Source: Sinonovacula constricta (Eukaryota; Mollusca; Bivalvia; Cardiida; Solecurtidae). From it: a stretch of 64,000 bases of DNA. The notes beneath the pieces are model-generated. The model saw nothing but the letters and a program-made list of their open reading frames with translations, was not told where the DNA came from and searched no databases. Where the stretch lies: the NCBI GenBank assembly GCA_007844125.1, contig CM017567.1:14046046-14110045 (forward strand), read 5' to 3'. Positions 38,801 through 50,540 of the stretch are shown piece by piece. Each line of letters starts with the position of its first letter. Positions within the stretch are counted from its first letter, which is position 1. The translations under genes and the position numbers were made by a program.

Positions 38801-41217
38801 AATTTATTAAACACTGGTCTCAAATGGAAACCGGTATTTATAAAGCACTGGTCTCAAATGGAAACAATTATTTATTAAACACTGGTCTCAAATGGAAACC
38901 AATATTTATTAAGCACTGGTCTCAAATGGAAACCAATATTTATTAAACACTGGCCTCCAATGGAAACCGGTATTTATAAAGCACTGTCTCAAATGGAAAC
39001 CAATATTTATTAAACACTGGCCTCAAATGGAAACCAATATTTATTAAGCACTGGTCTCAAATGGAAACCAATATTTATTAAACACTGGCCTCAAATGGAA
39101 ACCAATATTTATTAAGCACTGGTCTCAAATGGAAACCAATATTTATTAAGCACTGGTCTCAAATGGAAACCAATATTTATTAAACACTGGTCTCAAATGG
39201 AAACCAATATTTATTAAGCACTGGTCTCAAATGGAAACCAATATTTATTAAACACTGGCCTCAAATGGAAACCAATATTTATTAAGCACTGGTCTCAAAT
39301 GGAAACCAATATTTATTAAACACTGGCCTCCAATGGAAACCGGTATTTATAAAGCACTGTCTCAAATGGAAACCAATATTTATTAAACACTGGCCTCAAA
39401 TAGAAACCAGTGATTATTAAACACTGGCCTCAAATAGAAACCAGTGATTATTAAACACTGGCCTCAAATAGAAACCAGTGATAATTAAACACTGGCCCCA
39501 AGTAGAAACCAGTGATAATTAAACACTGGCATCAAATAGAAACCAGTGATTATTAAACACTGGCCTCAAATAGAAACCAGTGATTATTAAACACTGGCCT
39601 CAAATAGAAACCAGTGATAATTAAACACTGGCCCAAAATAGAAACCAGTGATAATTAAACACTGGCCTCAAATAGAAACCAGTGATAATTAAACACTGGC
39701 CCCAAATAGAAACCAGTGATTATTAAACACTGGCCTCAAATAGAAACCAGTGATTATTAAACACTGGCCTCAAATAGAAACCAGTGATTATTAAACACTG
39801 GCCCCAAATAGAAACCAGTGATAATTAAACACTGGCCCCAAATAGAAACCAGTGATTATTGAACACTGGCCCCAAAAAGAAACCAGTGATTATTAAACAC
39901 TGGCCTCAAATAGAAACCAGTGATTATTAAACACTGGCCTCAAATGGAAACCAGTGATTATTAAACACTGGCCTCAAATAGAAACCAGTGTTTATTAAAC
40001 ACTGGCCCCAAATAGAAACCAGTGATTATCAAACACTTGCCCCAAATAGAAACCAGTAATTATCAAACACTGGCCCCAAATAGAAACCAGTGATTATCAA
40101 ACACTGGCCTCAAATAGAAACCAGTGATTATCAAACACTGGCCTCAAATAGAAACCAGTGATTATCAAACACTGGCCTCAAATAAAAACCAACATTCATT
40201 AAAGACTTGCCTTAAATGAAAAACAATATTTACTAAATATAAGTCTCTCATGGACACACGTGTTCACCGAAATGATAAAAGAAATTAATCGCTTGCCTCA
40301 AAAGGAAAACATTTATCTATTAAACACTTGGCTTATTTTTACCTCAATATTTAATAACACTAGCCTAAACAAAGAACAATAGTTACTTAACGCTTCCCTC
40401 AAACGAAAAGCAATTCTCAATAGGGAGACTAGGAGAGTGGAGTTGTGTCCCTTTACTGGATACAAAGGTGAATTTCTGTTTTGTAAGTATTCAGCTATCT
40501 GTTAGAAAGTATGGACTGACCAAACAAAATTACTAACGTTTAATAAAGCTTAAAGTTATTTAAGCCTATATTAGGTCAATGTTATTTATCAAACAGCTAC
40601 GCCGAACAAGAACTGTACCTCCAGATGGCGTCACTGACGTCCCGTTCGTGTATTCAACAGTGTACCTCCACAGTCCAAGATTTACGTTGCTAATTTCAGA
40701 ATTTTCTGCAATAAAAACAGTCATCATCATCATCAATATCCATCATCATCATCACCACCACCATTACCACCACCATTACCACCACCATCACCACCACCAT
40801 CGTTGTCGCCGTCGTGTCGTCGTCCTTGTCTTTTTCCGCCACTTTCTTCTCCTCATCGTGCTCTCTTTATCATTATAACCTTAAACTCCTCGGCCTTGTT
40901 ATCCAGAAGAAAAACAACAAAACAACACTATTGATCAGTCACCGTCGTTATATTGACATGATTAGTGTAAAACAATTAGTAGCACAGCTGTTATCTTAAT
41001 CATTTTCATTCAGGCATGTTCGGTATCTTTATCGTAATACTAGTAATATCTGATCAACTTCAAGCAACAACACATCAGACAGCTCACCATTACTGCTGCT
41101 GCTGCTTCTTCTTCCGACGATCCAGTGCTGTGTGACAAAGCCGACAATATGGGCGGCCAGAGCGGCAACGACGAACAAGAAGGACATTAAAGAGACAACC
41201 TTTAATGCGTTTGACAT
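35900..41217 (-). CDS. Claudin/PMP22-like four-transmembrane protein
   Basis: Four exons on the minus strand: 41088-41217, 40619-40705, 37935-38081 and 35900-36444. All introns are phase 1, and the total is 909 nt for 302 aa. Exon 1 gives the first membrane helix (about 7-27) and a following tryptophan. Exon 2 gives the rest of the first outer loop with NLGLW (GLW at 54-56), the claudin-superfamily signature. Exon 3 carries helix 2 (about 84-102) and helix 3 (about 107-122). Exon 4 carries a short outer loop, helix 4 (about 152-176) and a 125-residue polar tail. Members of the family act at cell contacts or as channel subunits. The paired loop cysteines usual after GLW in claudins are not seen, so it is not a canonical claudin. 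Exon 2 was found by phase and motif and is the least certain exon. Two introns hold minisatellites. Confidence 0.78.
36930..37035 (+). mobile_element. Probable SINE head next to its amplified body
   Basis: GAGTTCGAGTTCC near 36986 is box B like. Sequence from about 37030 (CAGTCGACATACAGTGCGCC) then matches the SINE body found reversed at 48.6 kb. The body continues directly into the 58-bp array to the right. Box A is weak, so the left border is approximate. Confidence 0.45.
37036..37830 (+). repeat. 58-bp minisatellite derived from a SINE body, in intron 3 of the claudin-like gene
   Basis: About 14 copies spaced exactly 58 bp, with GCTGACATAC recurring at 37094, 37152, 37210 and onward. The unit, GCTGACATACAGTGAGCCAG then TGGTTCTACCAAGATCT and GGGCCTCCCA, aligns with the SINE segment that reads, in the same orientation, AGTTGACTTGCGGTGGGCCG then GTGGTTCTACCCAGACATTT and GGTCTTCC. 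The last copy (about 37790-37850) diverges back towards ordinary SINE sequence. Confidence 0.9.
38535..40230. repeat. 34-bp minisatellite with two subfamily blocks, in intron 2 of the claudin-like gene
   Basis: About 50 copies of a 34-bp unit, CACTGGCCTC then AAATGGAAACC and ATTTATTAAA. From about 38540 to 39390 the copies read AAATGGAAACCAATATTTATT; from about 39390 to 40170 they read AAATAGAAACCAGTGATTATT. The right end decays into divergent copies to about 40410. Confidence 0.95.
40719..40801. repeat. CATCAC-type microsatellite
   Basis: Imperfect CAT/CAC trinucleotide repeat ending about 15 bp before the acceptor of exon 2 of the claudin-like gene, on the upstream side of that exon as transcribed. 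It would sit in or next to the branch-point region of intron 1. Confidence 0.9.
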
Positions 41218-41347
41218 CGCGACGTCTGGTTTGAGAAGTCAGGATTAAAGTTAAGCCCAAGCGCACTTCCTAGAAGAGAGAAAAAAAAACGTAGCTATTT
41301 TAAAATCGTTCTCGTTTCTGTTATCATAGGAGTGTGTGCGGGAATTA

Positions 41348-41459
41348 AGAAAGAAAGAAAGAAAGAAAGAAAGAAAAAAGGGAAAAAAGAAAGAAAGAAA
41401 GAAAGAAAGAAAGAAAAAAGGGAAAAAAGAGAAACAAAGAAAGAAAGAAAGAAAGAAAA
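41348..41459. repeat. GAAA-type tetranucleotide microsatellite
   Basis: GAAA repeats interrupted twice by AAAGGGAAAAAA, starting about 130 bp upstream of the claudin-like start codon. A purine-only tract of this length so near the start may lie in the promoter or 5' untranslated region. Confidence 0.95.
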
Positions 41460-42119
41460 TGTGTTGCAAGACATTATTCTATTTTGCAGTAGTCAGGTAA
41501 CTTGTCAATCGAGATAGGTTCACACTGGCTAGAAACGACATGTCATTGACGACATTGTTTATATCCCTTGAGGAAATTAAGTCCTTTGTAACTTAAATCG
41601 ACCCGATCTGTTAAGAAAATATTTTTAATTGGTTATTGTCTATTTTTGCAATTTGGTCATTTTTAAAGACTGAGCACGTTGAAGTAAAGAATATTAAATA
41701 ACAATCTCAAAGCATTACTAACTCTAGCATCCTCATAAAATCTTTCAAATGCCAATGGTTTAATATCATAACGTATTTCTCGGTAGATTTAGGAGCTGTA
41801 CTTATTGAACCAAGACAAAAGGAAGAAAAAAGACAAAACTGTCGTTGCAGCAAATAAAAGCTTGTCTTTGTAGGAGTCAACTGAGTCTTGAATGTTTATG
41901 TTGTTTTATCATACACTGCGACCGACACTCTACTATATGTCTGGCAGATTTAAACCGGGGCTTGTCAGTTTATATTTTATTTTATTATAAAAGTATTTTA
42001 TTATAAAGTTTTTACTGTATTATGTTCATGATAGATAAAAAATGAAATGTTATTTTGACTAAGATTGTTAAGTATAGTACGTCCGATAAAACGAATGAAT
42101 GTCTGCTATGACAAAGCTT

Positions 42120-44165
42120 CAGGAATAATCTTATTATGTTCACTACCTACCTCTTAAGGTATACATATATAACAAAACTTAACTGATAACCATACTGTGT
42201 TCACTACCAATCTCTTAAGGTATACATATATAACAAAACTTGACTGATAACCATACCGTGTTCACTACCAATCTCTTAAGGTATACATATATAACAAAAC
42301 TTAACTGATAACCATACTGTGTTCACTACCAATCTCTTAAGGTATACATATATAACAAAACTTGACTGATAACCATACTATGTTCACTACCAATCTCTTA
42401 AGGTATACATATATAACAAAACTTAACTGATAACCATACTGTGTTCACTACCAATCTCTTAAGGTATACATATATAATAAAACTTAACTGATAACCATAC
42501 TATGTTCACTACCAATCTCTTAAGGTAAACATATATAACAAAACTTAACTGATAACCATACTGTGTTCACTACCAATCTCTTAATGTATACATATATAAC
42601 AAAACTTAACTGATAACCATACTGTGTTCACTACCAACCTCTTAAGGTAAACATATATAACAAAACTTAACTGATAACCATACTGTGTTCACTACCAATC
42701 TCTTAAGGTATACATATATAACAAAACTTAACTGATAACCATACTGTGTTCACTACCAACCTCTTAAGGTAAACATATATAACAAAACTTAACTGATAAC
42801 CATACTGTGTTCACTACCAATCTCTTAAGGTATACATATATAACAAAACTTAACTGATAACCATACTGTGTTCACTACCAATCTCTTAAGGTAAACATAT
42901 ATAACAAAACTTAACTGATAACCATACTATGTTCACTACCAATCTCTTAAGGTAAACATATATAACAAAACTTAACTGATAACCATACTATGTTCACTAC
43001 CTATCTCTTAAGGTATACATATATAATAAAACTTAACTGATAACCATACTGTGTTCACTACCAATCTCTTAAGGTAAACATATATAACAAAACTTAACTG
43101 ATAACCATACTGTGTTCACTACCAATCTCTTAAGGTATACATATATAACAAAACTTAACTGATAACCATACTGTGTTCACTACCAATCTCTTAAGGTAAA
43201 CATATATAACAAAACTTAACTGAGAACCATACTGTGTTCACTACCAATCTCTTAAGGTATACATATATAACAAAACTTAACTGATAACCATACTGTGTTC
43301 ACTACCAACCTCTTAATGTATACAGATATAAAAACCTTAACTGATAACCATACTGTGTTTACTACCAATCTCTTAAGGTATACATATATAACAAAACTTA
43401 ACTGATAACCATACCGTGTTCACTACCAATCTCTTAAGGTATACATATATAACAAAACTTGACTGATAACCATACTGTGTTCAATACCAATCTCTTAAGG
43501 TATACATATATAACAAAACTTAACTGATAACCATACTGTGTTCACTACCAATCTCTTAAGGTATACATATATAACAAAACTTGACTGATAACCATACTGT
43601 GTTTAATACCAATCTCTTAAGGTAAACATATATAACAAAACTTAACTGATAACCATACTGTGTTCAATACCAATCTCTTAAGGTATACATATATAACAAA
43701 ACTTGACTGATAACCATACTGTGTTCACTACCGATCACTTAAGGTATACATATATAACAAAACTTAACTGATAACCATACTGTGTTCACTACCGATCACT
43801 TAAGGTATACATATATAACAAAACTTAACTGATAACCATACTGTGTTCACTACCAATCTCTTAAGGTATACAGATATAAAAACCTTAACTGATAACCATA
43901 CTGTGTTCACTACCAATCTCTTAAGGTATACATATATAACAAAACTTAACTGATAACCATACTGTGTTCACTACCAATCTCTTAAGGTATACATATATAA
44001 CAAAACTTAACTGATAACCATACTGTGTTCACTACCAATCTCTTAAGGTATACATATATAACAAAACTTAACTGATAACCATACTGTGTCCACTACCAAT
44101 CTCTTAAGGTATATATATATATATATATATACAACAAAACGTAACTGATAACCATACTGTACTCA
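42120..44165. repeat. 2-kb minisatellite of 61-bp units
   Basis: About 33 copies of a 61-bp unit, GGTATACATATATAACAAAA then CTTAACTGATAACCATACTG and TGTTCACTACCAATCTCTTAA. Copies are very similar, with a few recurring variants (AAACAT for ATACAT, TTGACT for TTAACT). The last copies include an expanded AT run at 44111-44132. The sequence is unrelated to the 61-bp array at 19.9-23.6 kb, although the period is the same. Confidence 0.97.
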
Positions 44166-44451
44166 CTACCAACCAAAAGAAATATTTAACAAGATCATTT
44201 TGCCAGTGTAAGTAATGTTTTATGGAATTTTATTTTATTCTGACCATGTAATTCTACAAGAGCTGACATGCTTACTAACGTGATATAACGCTTGTACCCT
44301 TTTTAGCGACACTTTCCCCATTGCTGTCAAAACTGATGCACATCAATTTTGGCACCGCAAATGAGTTGACCTGTTTGAAGAAATCACACAAAACGTGGTC
44401 ACCCCGTCGTAAGACAAACATGGACTTGGTGTCCTTATTACCCCAAAATAA

Positions 44452-45190
44452 TATAAAAACAAACAATGTAATAGTAAAATAACAGTACAGTGTGTCGCCA
44501 GTGCTTCATGTTGTTTAAATGTCCGTTGTGCTATAGTTTTGTTATTGTCCGTTTTGCTAGTGTCGGGCAGCTTGTGACTTAGTCTGTGGTTTTTATGTAA
44601 GGTCCGTGCATGTGGGCGTGGTTGTTTGCGTCTTGTCTGTGTGATGCACGGGACTTGTCAAATCTTTTTTGTCATGTCTGTCTTGAGATATGTTCTTGTG
44701 AGAGATAGACTTTGTACGAGAGTTGAAAGTTTTCTTTTTTTACCACAGTCCTTGCCATCAAACATTGCACCTGCCACTCACCTACCGACAACAACTCATT
44801 TACTTTTTCGTTAACTTTAGCGCATTGATAATTCTCGAAAGAATGTAGTTAAATAATGTAGAACTTGCGATACAGCATGCTTATAGTTCAACTTACACTA
44901 TAGCTGTATTTACATTATTGATATATGACCAGGGGCGAATTCCACCAACATTTACTTCTGTTTGGGCTTTCTTCGTAGAGCATAAACAAATAAAAGTCTC
45001 TAAACCTTGCACGGACTGGTTTTCAAAATAAATTTTGACTCCCACCACGACCCGTCACAAGTGCATTATGGCATCACATAAAACACTCCAAAAATATTCC
45101 ATTATAAATTCATCAAAGACAGTTTCATTGTCATCTTGATTTTGCTTCTCATCAGATGTGACCCTCATTAAATTCTGAGCCTGTGAAGAA
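44452..45190. repeat. Diverged duplicate of 47213-47372, split by ~570 bp
   Basis: 44452-44494 (AAAAACAAACAATGTAATAG then AAAATAACAGTACAGT) and 45065-45185 (CATCACATAAAACACT, then GTTTCATTGTCATCTTGATT, then CTTCTCATCAG) both match the continuous segment 47213-47372. Either this copy gained about 570 bp or the other lost it. No terminal inverted repeat or target duplication marks the extra segment. The repeat family is not recognised. Confidence 0.5.
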
Positions 45191-45639
45191 CCTATGTTGT
45201 TGGTGTACTCGACCAGGATCCATCGGACAACCACTTGCGATAAAATGGCGTAATTAATGCGTCCAAGTATAAGCAACATAATGTGCATAATGTTTTAGAA
45301 GGATGAATCACAAGACAGATATAAATATATGCCAGTTAGTATATTACCAATGCTTTAAAAAGACTTGAAGAAGTTATCTTTACTCACCTATCAAAACATT
45401 TCAAAAGTAAGTTTGATAAGTTTCTAATTCTTTTCGTAAAAGTCATGGAGGCCAAACAATTTACGTAAAACGCTGGAGGAATTGAAAAGTTACAAAATTA
45501 TTTTGCAGCTGTAATAATGGATATATGAAAGACGTTTAATTGATTTTCCAACAAATTCCTCTATCCAAACTTTTTTATATGGTCTGTCAAAAACTTTTTA
45601 TCAAGGAAGCGCAGAGAAAGTCATAATTAAACCAGTAGG

Positions 45640-45732
45640 TGGTATGAAGTTTCCGAGGGTGCTCCCCGGGGTTCCATTCTTGGGCCGTTATTGTTTAACC
45701 TATTTTTGAACATGATATATCCTATTTCATTC
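45640..45732 (+). pseudogene. LINE reverse-transcriptase relic
   Basis: The plus strand encodes GAPRGSILGPLLFNLFLNMI at about 45658-45717. This matches the conserved reverse-transcriptase block of non-LTR retrotransposons (V-P-Q-G-S-x-L-G-P-L-L-F-x-L-F-I-N-D). The frame stops soon after, and no long open frame surrounds it. A decayed fragment. Confidence 0.7.
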
Positions 45733-47884
45733 GGACATGAACACTGAATACCAATACAGCTGAAGACACCTCATCGCTTTACGTCCCAAACTTCCAAGCT
45801 TTAATGTCTTAATTACAAACTGAATGTAAAATTTAAGGTTTTTAATGATTGTGAAAATTTTAAGCTGTATCTGGACGGAAAAAAAGACCCACAGCATGAC
45901 TCCCGCTATTATGATAAGGGATGTCAACGGCGAACCGGTTAACCAGTTAACCAGATATCGCACTTGTACTCGGATAGCAATTTGCTATCTAGTTAACAGT
46001 ATAAAATGCACATAACTTTGAATATATATATTTCAGATTTCCGTGTTTGCTAAATTGGGTTTCCGATATCATCATTCTGGAATTATATTACCCCACCCCT
46101 TCCCGCATTGACGCAGGTAGCTTAGGAAACGGGGATCTGGTAACAAAAAACACATATGTAAATGTGTTAAATAATAACTCAAATAATTGTCGACAGCTTC
46201 AACGAAATAAATCTATTATAAAATCAAAATTGGACTAAATAAATACAGACTGAGAATCGACAAGATGCGAACGACCATTACACACACTTTTATCTTTAAG
46301 TATACACGAGCAAAATATAGAAATATTCCACCTTCTCTTAAATTCGTTTATCAAAACATATTTCAAAATACCACAGGAAGCTAACTCAAAAAGGAAGTTT
46401 TTAATGCATATAAGGTAATGTTGTAAAGGAAAGTAAGTTTTTATTTTCCGTACTTGTGAAAGGTATGCTACAGTTTTACCCACAATACAATAAGTGATTT
46501 TATTACAAGGTAACAAGATGGACACTTTTCAACTTGAGATGAGCTGTCTACTTGTTCATACTGAATTTAGTTCGCAGGCTAACAAGGGTAAAATATTAAA
46601 CACCTATGTATAATAAAACACGCATCATCGTATCCTACTATCCTTCTGTTAGAATTACTTTTCAATATAAAGAAAGTTTATAACTGTAATATAATCGAAG
46701 GCTTCATGCGCAGCTTTATGAACAACTGCTCCAGATCCGTGAGTTAACAAGTAGTTCCATGTCTATTTACATGATTGTCTCAAATACTACGCAACGAAAG
46801 ATTACCAGATACAACGTTTGTGTACAAATTGGTTGTGTCTAAATTCGAAGCTACTTAATAATATTTTAAAAAATCGAAAGTCTGTATGATATACTATAAA
46901 ATTTATCAAAATAATCCAATCTCGTCGAAATCACGTCAAAATCTCGTTCGTTTAGCCGATTGATGATTTTCTTATTTTGTGGCCAAGGTTATGGCTTCTG
47001 ACGTGGAGATTGGGCGTGTACACCAAACCGTCAATGTGATACTATGTCACGCTACAACAATATAACAAATGTTAACAAAATTATTTTCTTGTGTAAAAGC
47101 TTCTTATTTGCATACACTAACAAACTTCGTGGCTGTTCTCTCAAATACAAAGCTTGATGAGAAATAAAGCGGATTTCTTGGCCACCTTAAATCTCTGGGA
47201 AGGTTATCAGATAAAAAACAAACAATCAATGTAATGGTAAAATACCAGTTCAGTACATAATATTATCACATAAAACACTTTATCATCAAGTCCTGTTAAA
47301 CAGTTGTCATCTTGATTATGCTTCTCATCAGCGGGAAACTCTCATCAAATTCTGAATGATATATATTTTATCACAGAACATTTGTATACTTCTTTGTACC
47401 ATAGCATACGAATTGTAAGTTTACATAACAACATCATCTTTGACAAATATGGTTCGAAATTACATTGATCATAAATAGACGGTCCGATTTTTCTGTTTTC
47501 CTAAGGCTACATGTAAGTAGCCACTCGTTATCTTAACACTTATAATTATATAAAGATTAATGTGTTCCTTTGCCTGGTTATCAAATAAAGAAACAAATGT
47601 ATGAAAAGAAAGAAAGGACAAGGATTGCATGTTGTGGTGTTTCTAACCATAGTTCAGTTAAGAGCAATTTACGATAAATCACTTCTCTATATAATTCGGA
47701 TATAAAATTTCTTAGTAATGACATTGATTTTAAAAAGTCTTTTTGAGCACATATGAAAACTTGTGCATAAAGCAATCATGCAACTGTATATCTTTAAACT
47801 AATTGTTTGCTTCAAATAAATACACATTTTCACAAATTTATACTGTCACAGTTGAACTTTTGTTGTTAAGCCTGGTATTTTTGT

Positions 47885-48111
47885 TTAGTGACTGCATAGA
47901 AAACAGAGAGGTACAAGAAAGAGCTATACGATTTGTTAATGATGATCACATATCATATGAAGAACGCTTAGCAAAAACAAAATGCCTGTCTAAAAAACTT
48001 AGATTAGTTTTAAATATCTATGGAAATTTTGATATGACCTTTTCTTATTTACCTAAAGTTTTGACCAAAATGGGACCTCATTTTAAACAAGATATGAAAG
48101 ATTCAAAATGA
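47885..48111 (+). pseudogene. LINE ORF2 C-terminal relic
   Basis: An open stretch encodes EVQERAIRFVNDDHISYEER followed by LAKTKCLSKK. This resembles the segment E-x-I/V-Q-x-R-A-x-R-F-x-x-x-D-x-x-S-Y-E-x-R-L that follows the reverse-transcriptase domain in many invertebrate non-LTR elements. It shares orientation with the fragment at 45.7 kb, but the 2.2-kb spacing is larger than I would expect in an intact element. Confidence 0.6.
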
Positions 48112-48589
48112 ATTATTAAATGTTCTTTATATTCTTTAGAGTTATATTCTTTGATATATATTTGACAATACACCACGTGCCATTTTTGTACATGTATTTA
48201 CTAGTTCTGACGATCTTCATAAGAACAAGTCATAATTGAACATTTTTGTTCTATCTTTGGAAATGGAACTTCATTGATCGCATGCAGTCCACCACAATGT
48301 TTATATCTTTAAGCCAATGCGAGTTTGGGTTACTATACTGTCGTGAATCAATAATACTATACAGGTTGCACAGTGAAACAATTACCCGACTTGTGCCCAC
48401 GACCAGGCCATTGTGAAACGATAAGGAAAGGTTGTCCAAATAGATGGAAAGCCGCAACACTGATCTGATCATGGTGTTCAAGTAAGAATAAACTGTCAGT
48501 GCTTTATATTTAAATATTAATTTACTATTAAGTTACACGTTCACAGTGTGATCCTTTTGTTTGGGTTTTGGTTTTTGAAGTACATAGCA

Positions 48590-48797
48590 GCGACCAATTA
48601 TGATCATTATAGCGACGTCCAGCTATTTGGTGGAGGAAGACCCCAGATAAATGTCTGGGTAGAACCACCGGCCCACCGCAAGTCAACTGGAAGACCTTCT
48701 TACAGTAGGTTCTCGGACTCGAACCCACACGGTGAGTAGCTAAGCAGTGAGACGAGTTACAAATCGGCGACTCTACCACTATGCCATGGGCGCCCCT
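48590..48797 (-). mobile_element. tRNA-headed SINE, fullest copy with 62.96-63.16 kb
   Basis: Read on the minus strand, the head at 48797-48700 has CATAGTGGTAGAGTCGC (box A like) and GGGTTCGAGTCC (box B like), like a tRNA gene. The body that follows contains GGTGGTTCTACCCAGACATT and GGTCTTCCTCCACCAAATAG, then GACGTCGCTATAATGATC. The same head and body occur at 62960-63162, and parts occur at 2.7, 7.9, 37.0 and 61.5 kb. Confidence 0.8.
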
Positions 48798-50111
48798 AAG
48801 TGTGTTTCTTATAGGTAATGTCTGCAGGAAAGTACAAGTGAACTAACTTGCAGTATATCTATGTTTTAATTGTGACTGTTAACATATGACAGGGAGAATA
48901 AAGTCAATCTTGTGGGATTATAAAGTATTGACACAAAAGCCCAAGCAGCGTATCTTGTTATTAACGTACAGGTACATTTCTATGCATGTATAGCCACCAG
49001 TGGTGTACATTTTAACAATACACATCCCTCTGAATTTTATGCAAAAATGTAATACAAATTAAGGTACTGTACTACAACAATCTACAGCCAGTTTTATGTA
49101 TACTATAAAGAACGTGTGTGGCATAATATTTATGTTGTAAAAGAGAAAGGAAATTAATTTGTAATGCAGGACGCAGTCAAGCATTGATATAATACAATTA
49201 AACAATAGCACAAGTACATATGAACAGTTGGACTACGCAATTTACGTTTGATTTAAAAGAAATCACATTAAATGTAACGTTTTGAGATTAAGAAAATAAT
49301 GTTATCTAACATGTTGCATTTAAATTGTAGCGAAAGAAAAGCACAGAAAAGACTAAACAAAGAAATGAAGAAAAGTACATCTATATATCATGAACAGTGC
49401 AAAAATATACTTATCCATAAAATATAGAAACGATACAAAATGGCAGGGTATTTATACATGCGCAATTGCGTGTATGACATCGATCGCAATTCATATTGAA
49501 ATTGAACTCATCAAAATACCTGATTTTGCTATCCACCCGTTTTATACACATATACTTAACACAGGTGATTAACACATCTTATTAATTTTTAAACTGTTTT
49601 GTCCTAAACACTTAAGTATTACACCACAGTATTTCACTGCGACAACTATCCAAGTGTCCACATCTGGCGACCTGGAAAAAGTACCCAATATCAATACCAC
49701 ACAGACTCTATTCAGAGTATGTATTGGCTGCAAAGAAAAGAAACAGCCATGGTAGGGTAAGCCATCTAGTGGTAATTCTTAAATATTGATTAATACACCC
49801 CTTTAATGCATATACAAGCGAATACCGGCCTATAAAGAACAGGTTTAAGTAATCATTGAGCGATGACGTTTATTTCAGGTGGAAAAATAAAACCTCTTTA
49901 CAAATGTTGAACTTACCTGCAGCTTAATCCGCAATCGGAGTTTCTAATGTTGAAGGAGAATTTTAGCGAGTACATGTAACTTTAAGAGTTTATATAGCGT
50001 TAGACTCATTGCACTATTTCGCAATGGGTATTCACATTTATATTTGTGTATAGTAAGTATTTGTCTTGACGTCAATGGTATACTCTTTTACACTCGATAG
50101 TTCGTTGTTAA

Positions 50112-50540
50112 ACAACCAGCGCCAGTAAGTGTTTAACAATCTGTACCCAATTGAATCAACAATGGTTTAGGTTATTATTTAGTTATTTTCTAACAATTGG
50201 TAAACTTTAACTTCCATGGTTCGTTAACAAAATTGGTTATCTATTTGTATAAAGGCAGTTAATTGCTTTGTTTTTATCTAACTGTTTAATTTTAACCAAA
50301 AGTTAAATTAACCAAAGTATCCCACAATGCAACATTCTAAGTGGTTCTGCTAAATGAGTGGCCATTTTTATTTTTGGTTATAACTTTTTCATACCATTGG
50401 GAGAATGGTTAAAGTTAACCAAACATTAACATAAACATTTATACAATAGCTAAGCAGCAATTTAACCAAAATATATTAGGTTACAAAACGTTAACCATTG
50501 GTTATTTAACCACTGTTTACACAAGTGGCCCCTGGTTGTC
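50112..50540. mobile_element. MITE-like element rich in TTAACC motifs
   Basis: Imperfect inverted ends: ACAACCAGCGCCAGTAAGTG at the left and, reversed, ACAACCAGGGGCCACTTGTG at the right. TTAACC and GGTTAA motifs are repeated inside. There is no coding capacity. It looks like a short non-autonomous DNA transposon; target duplications are not clear. Confidence 0.45.
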
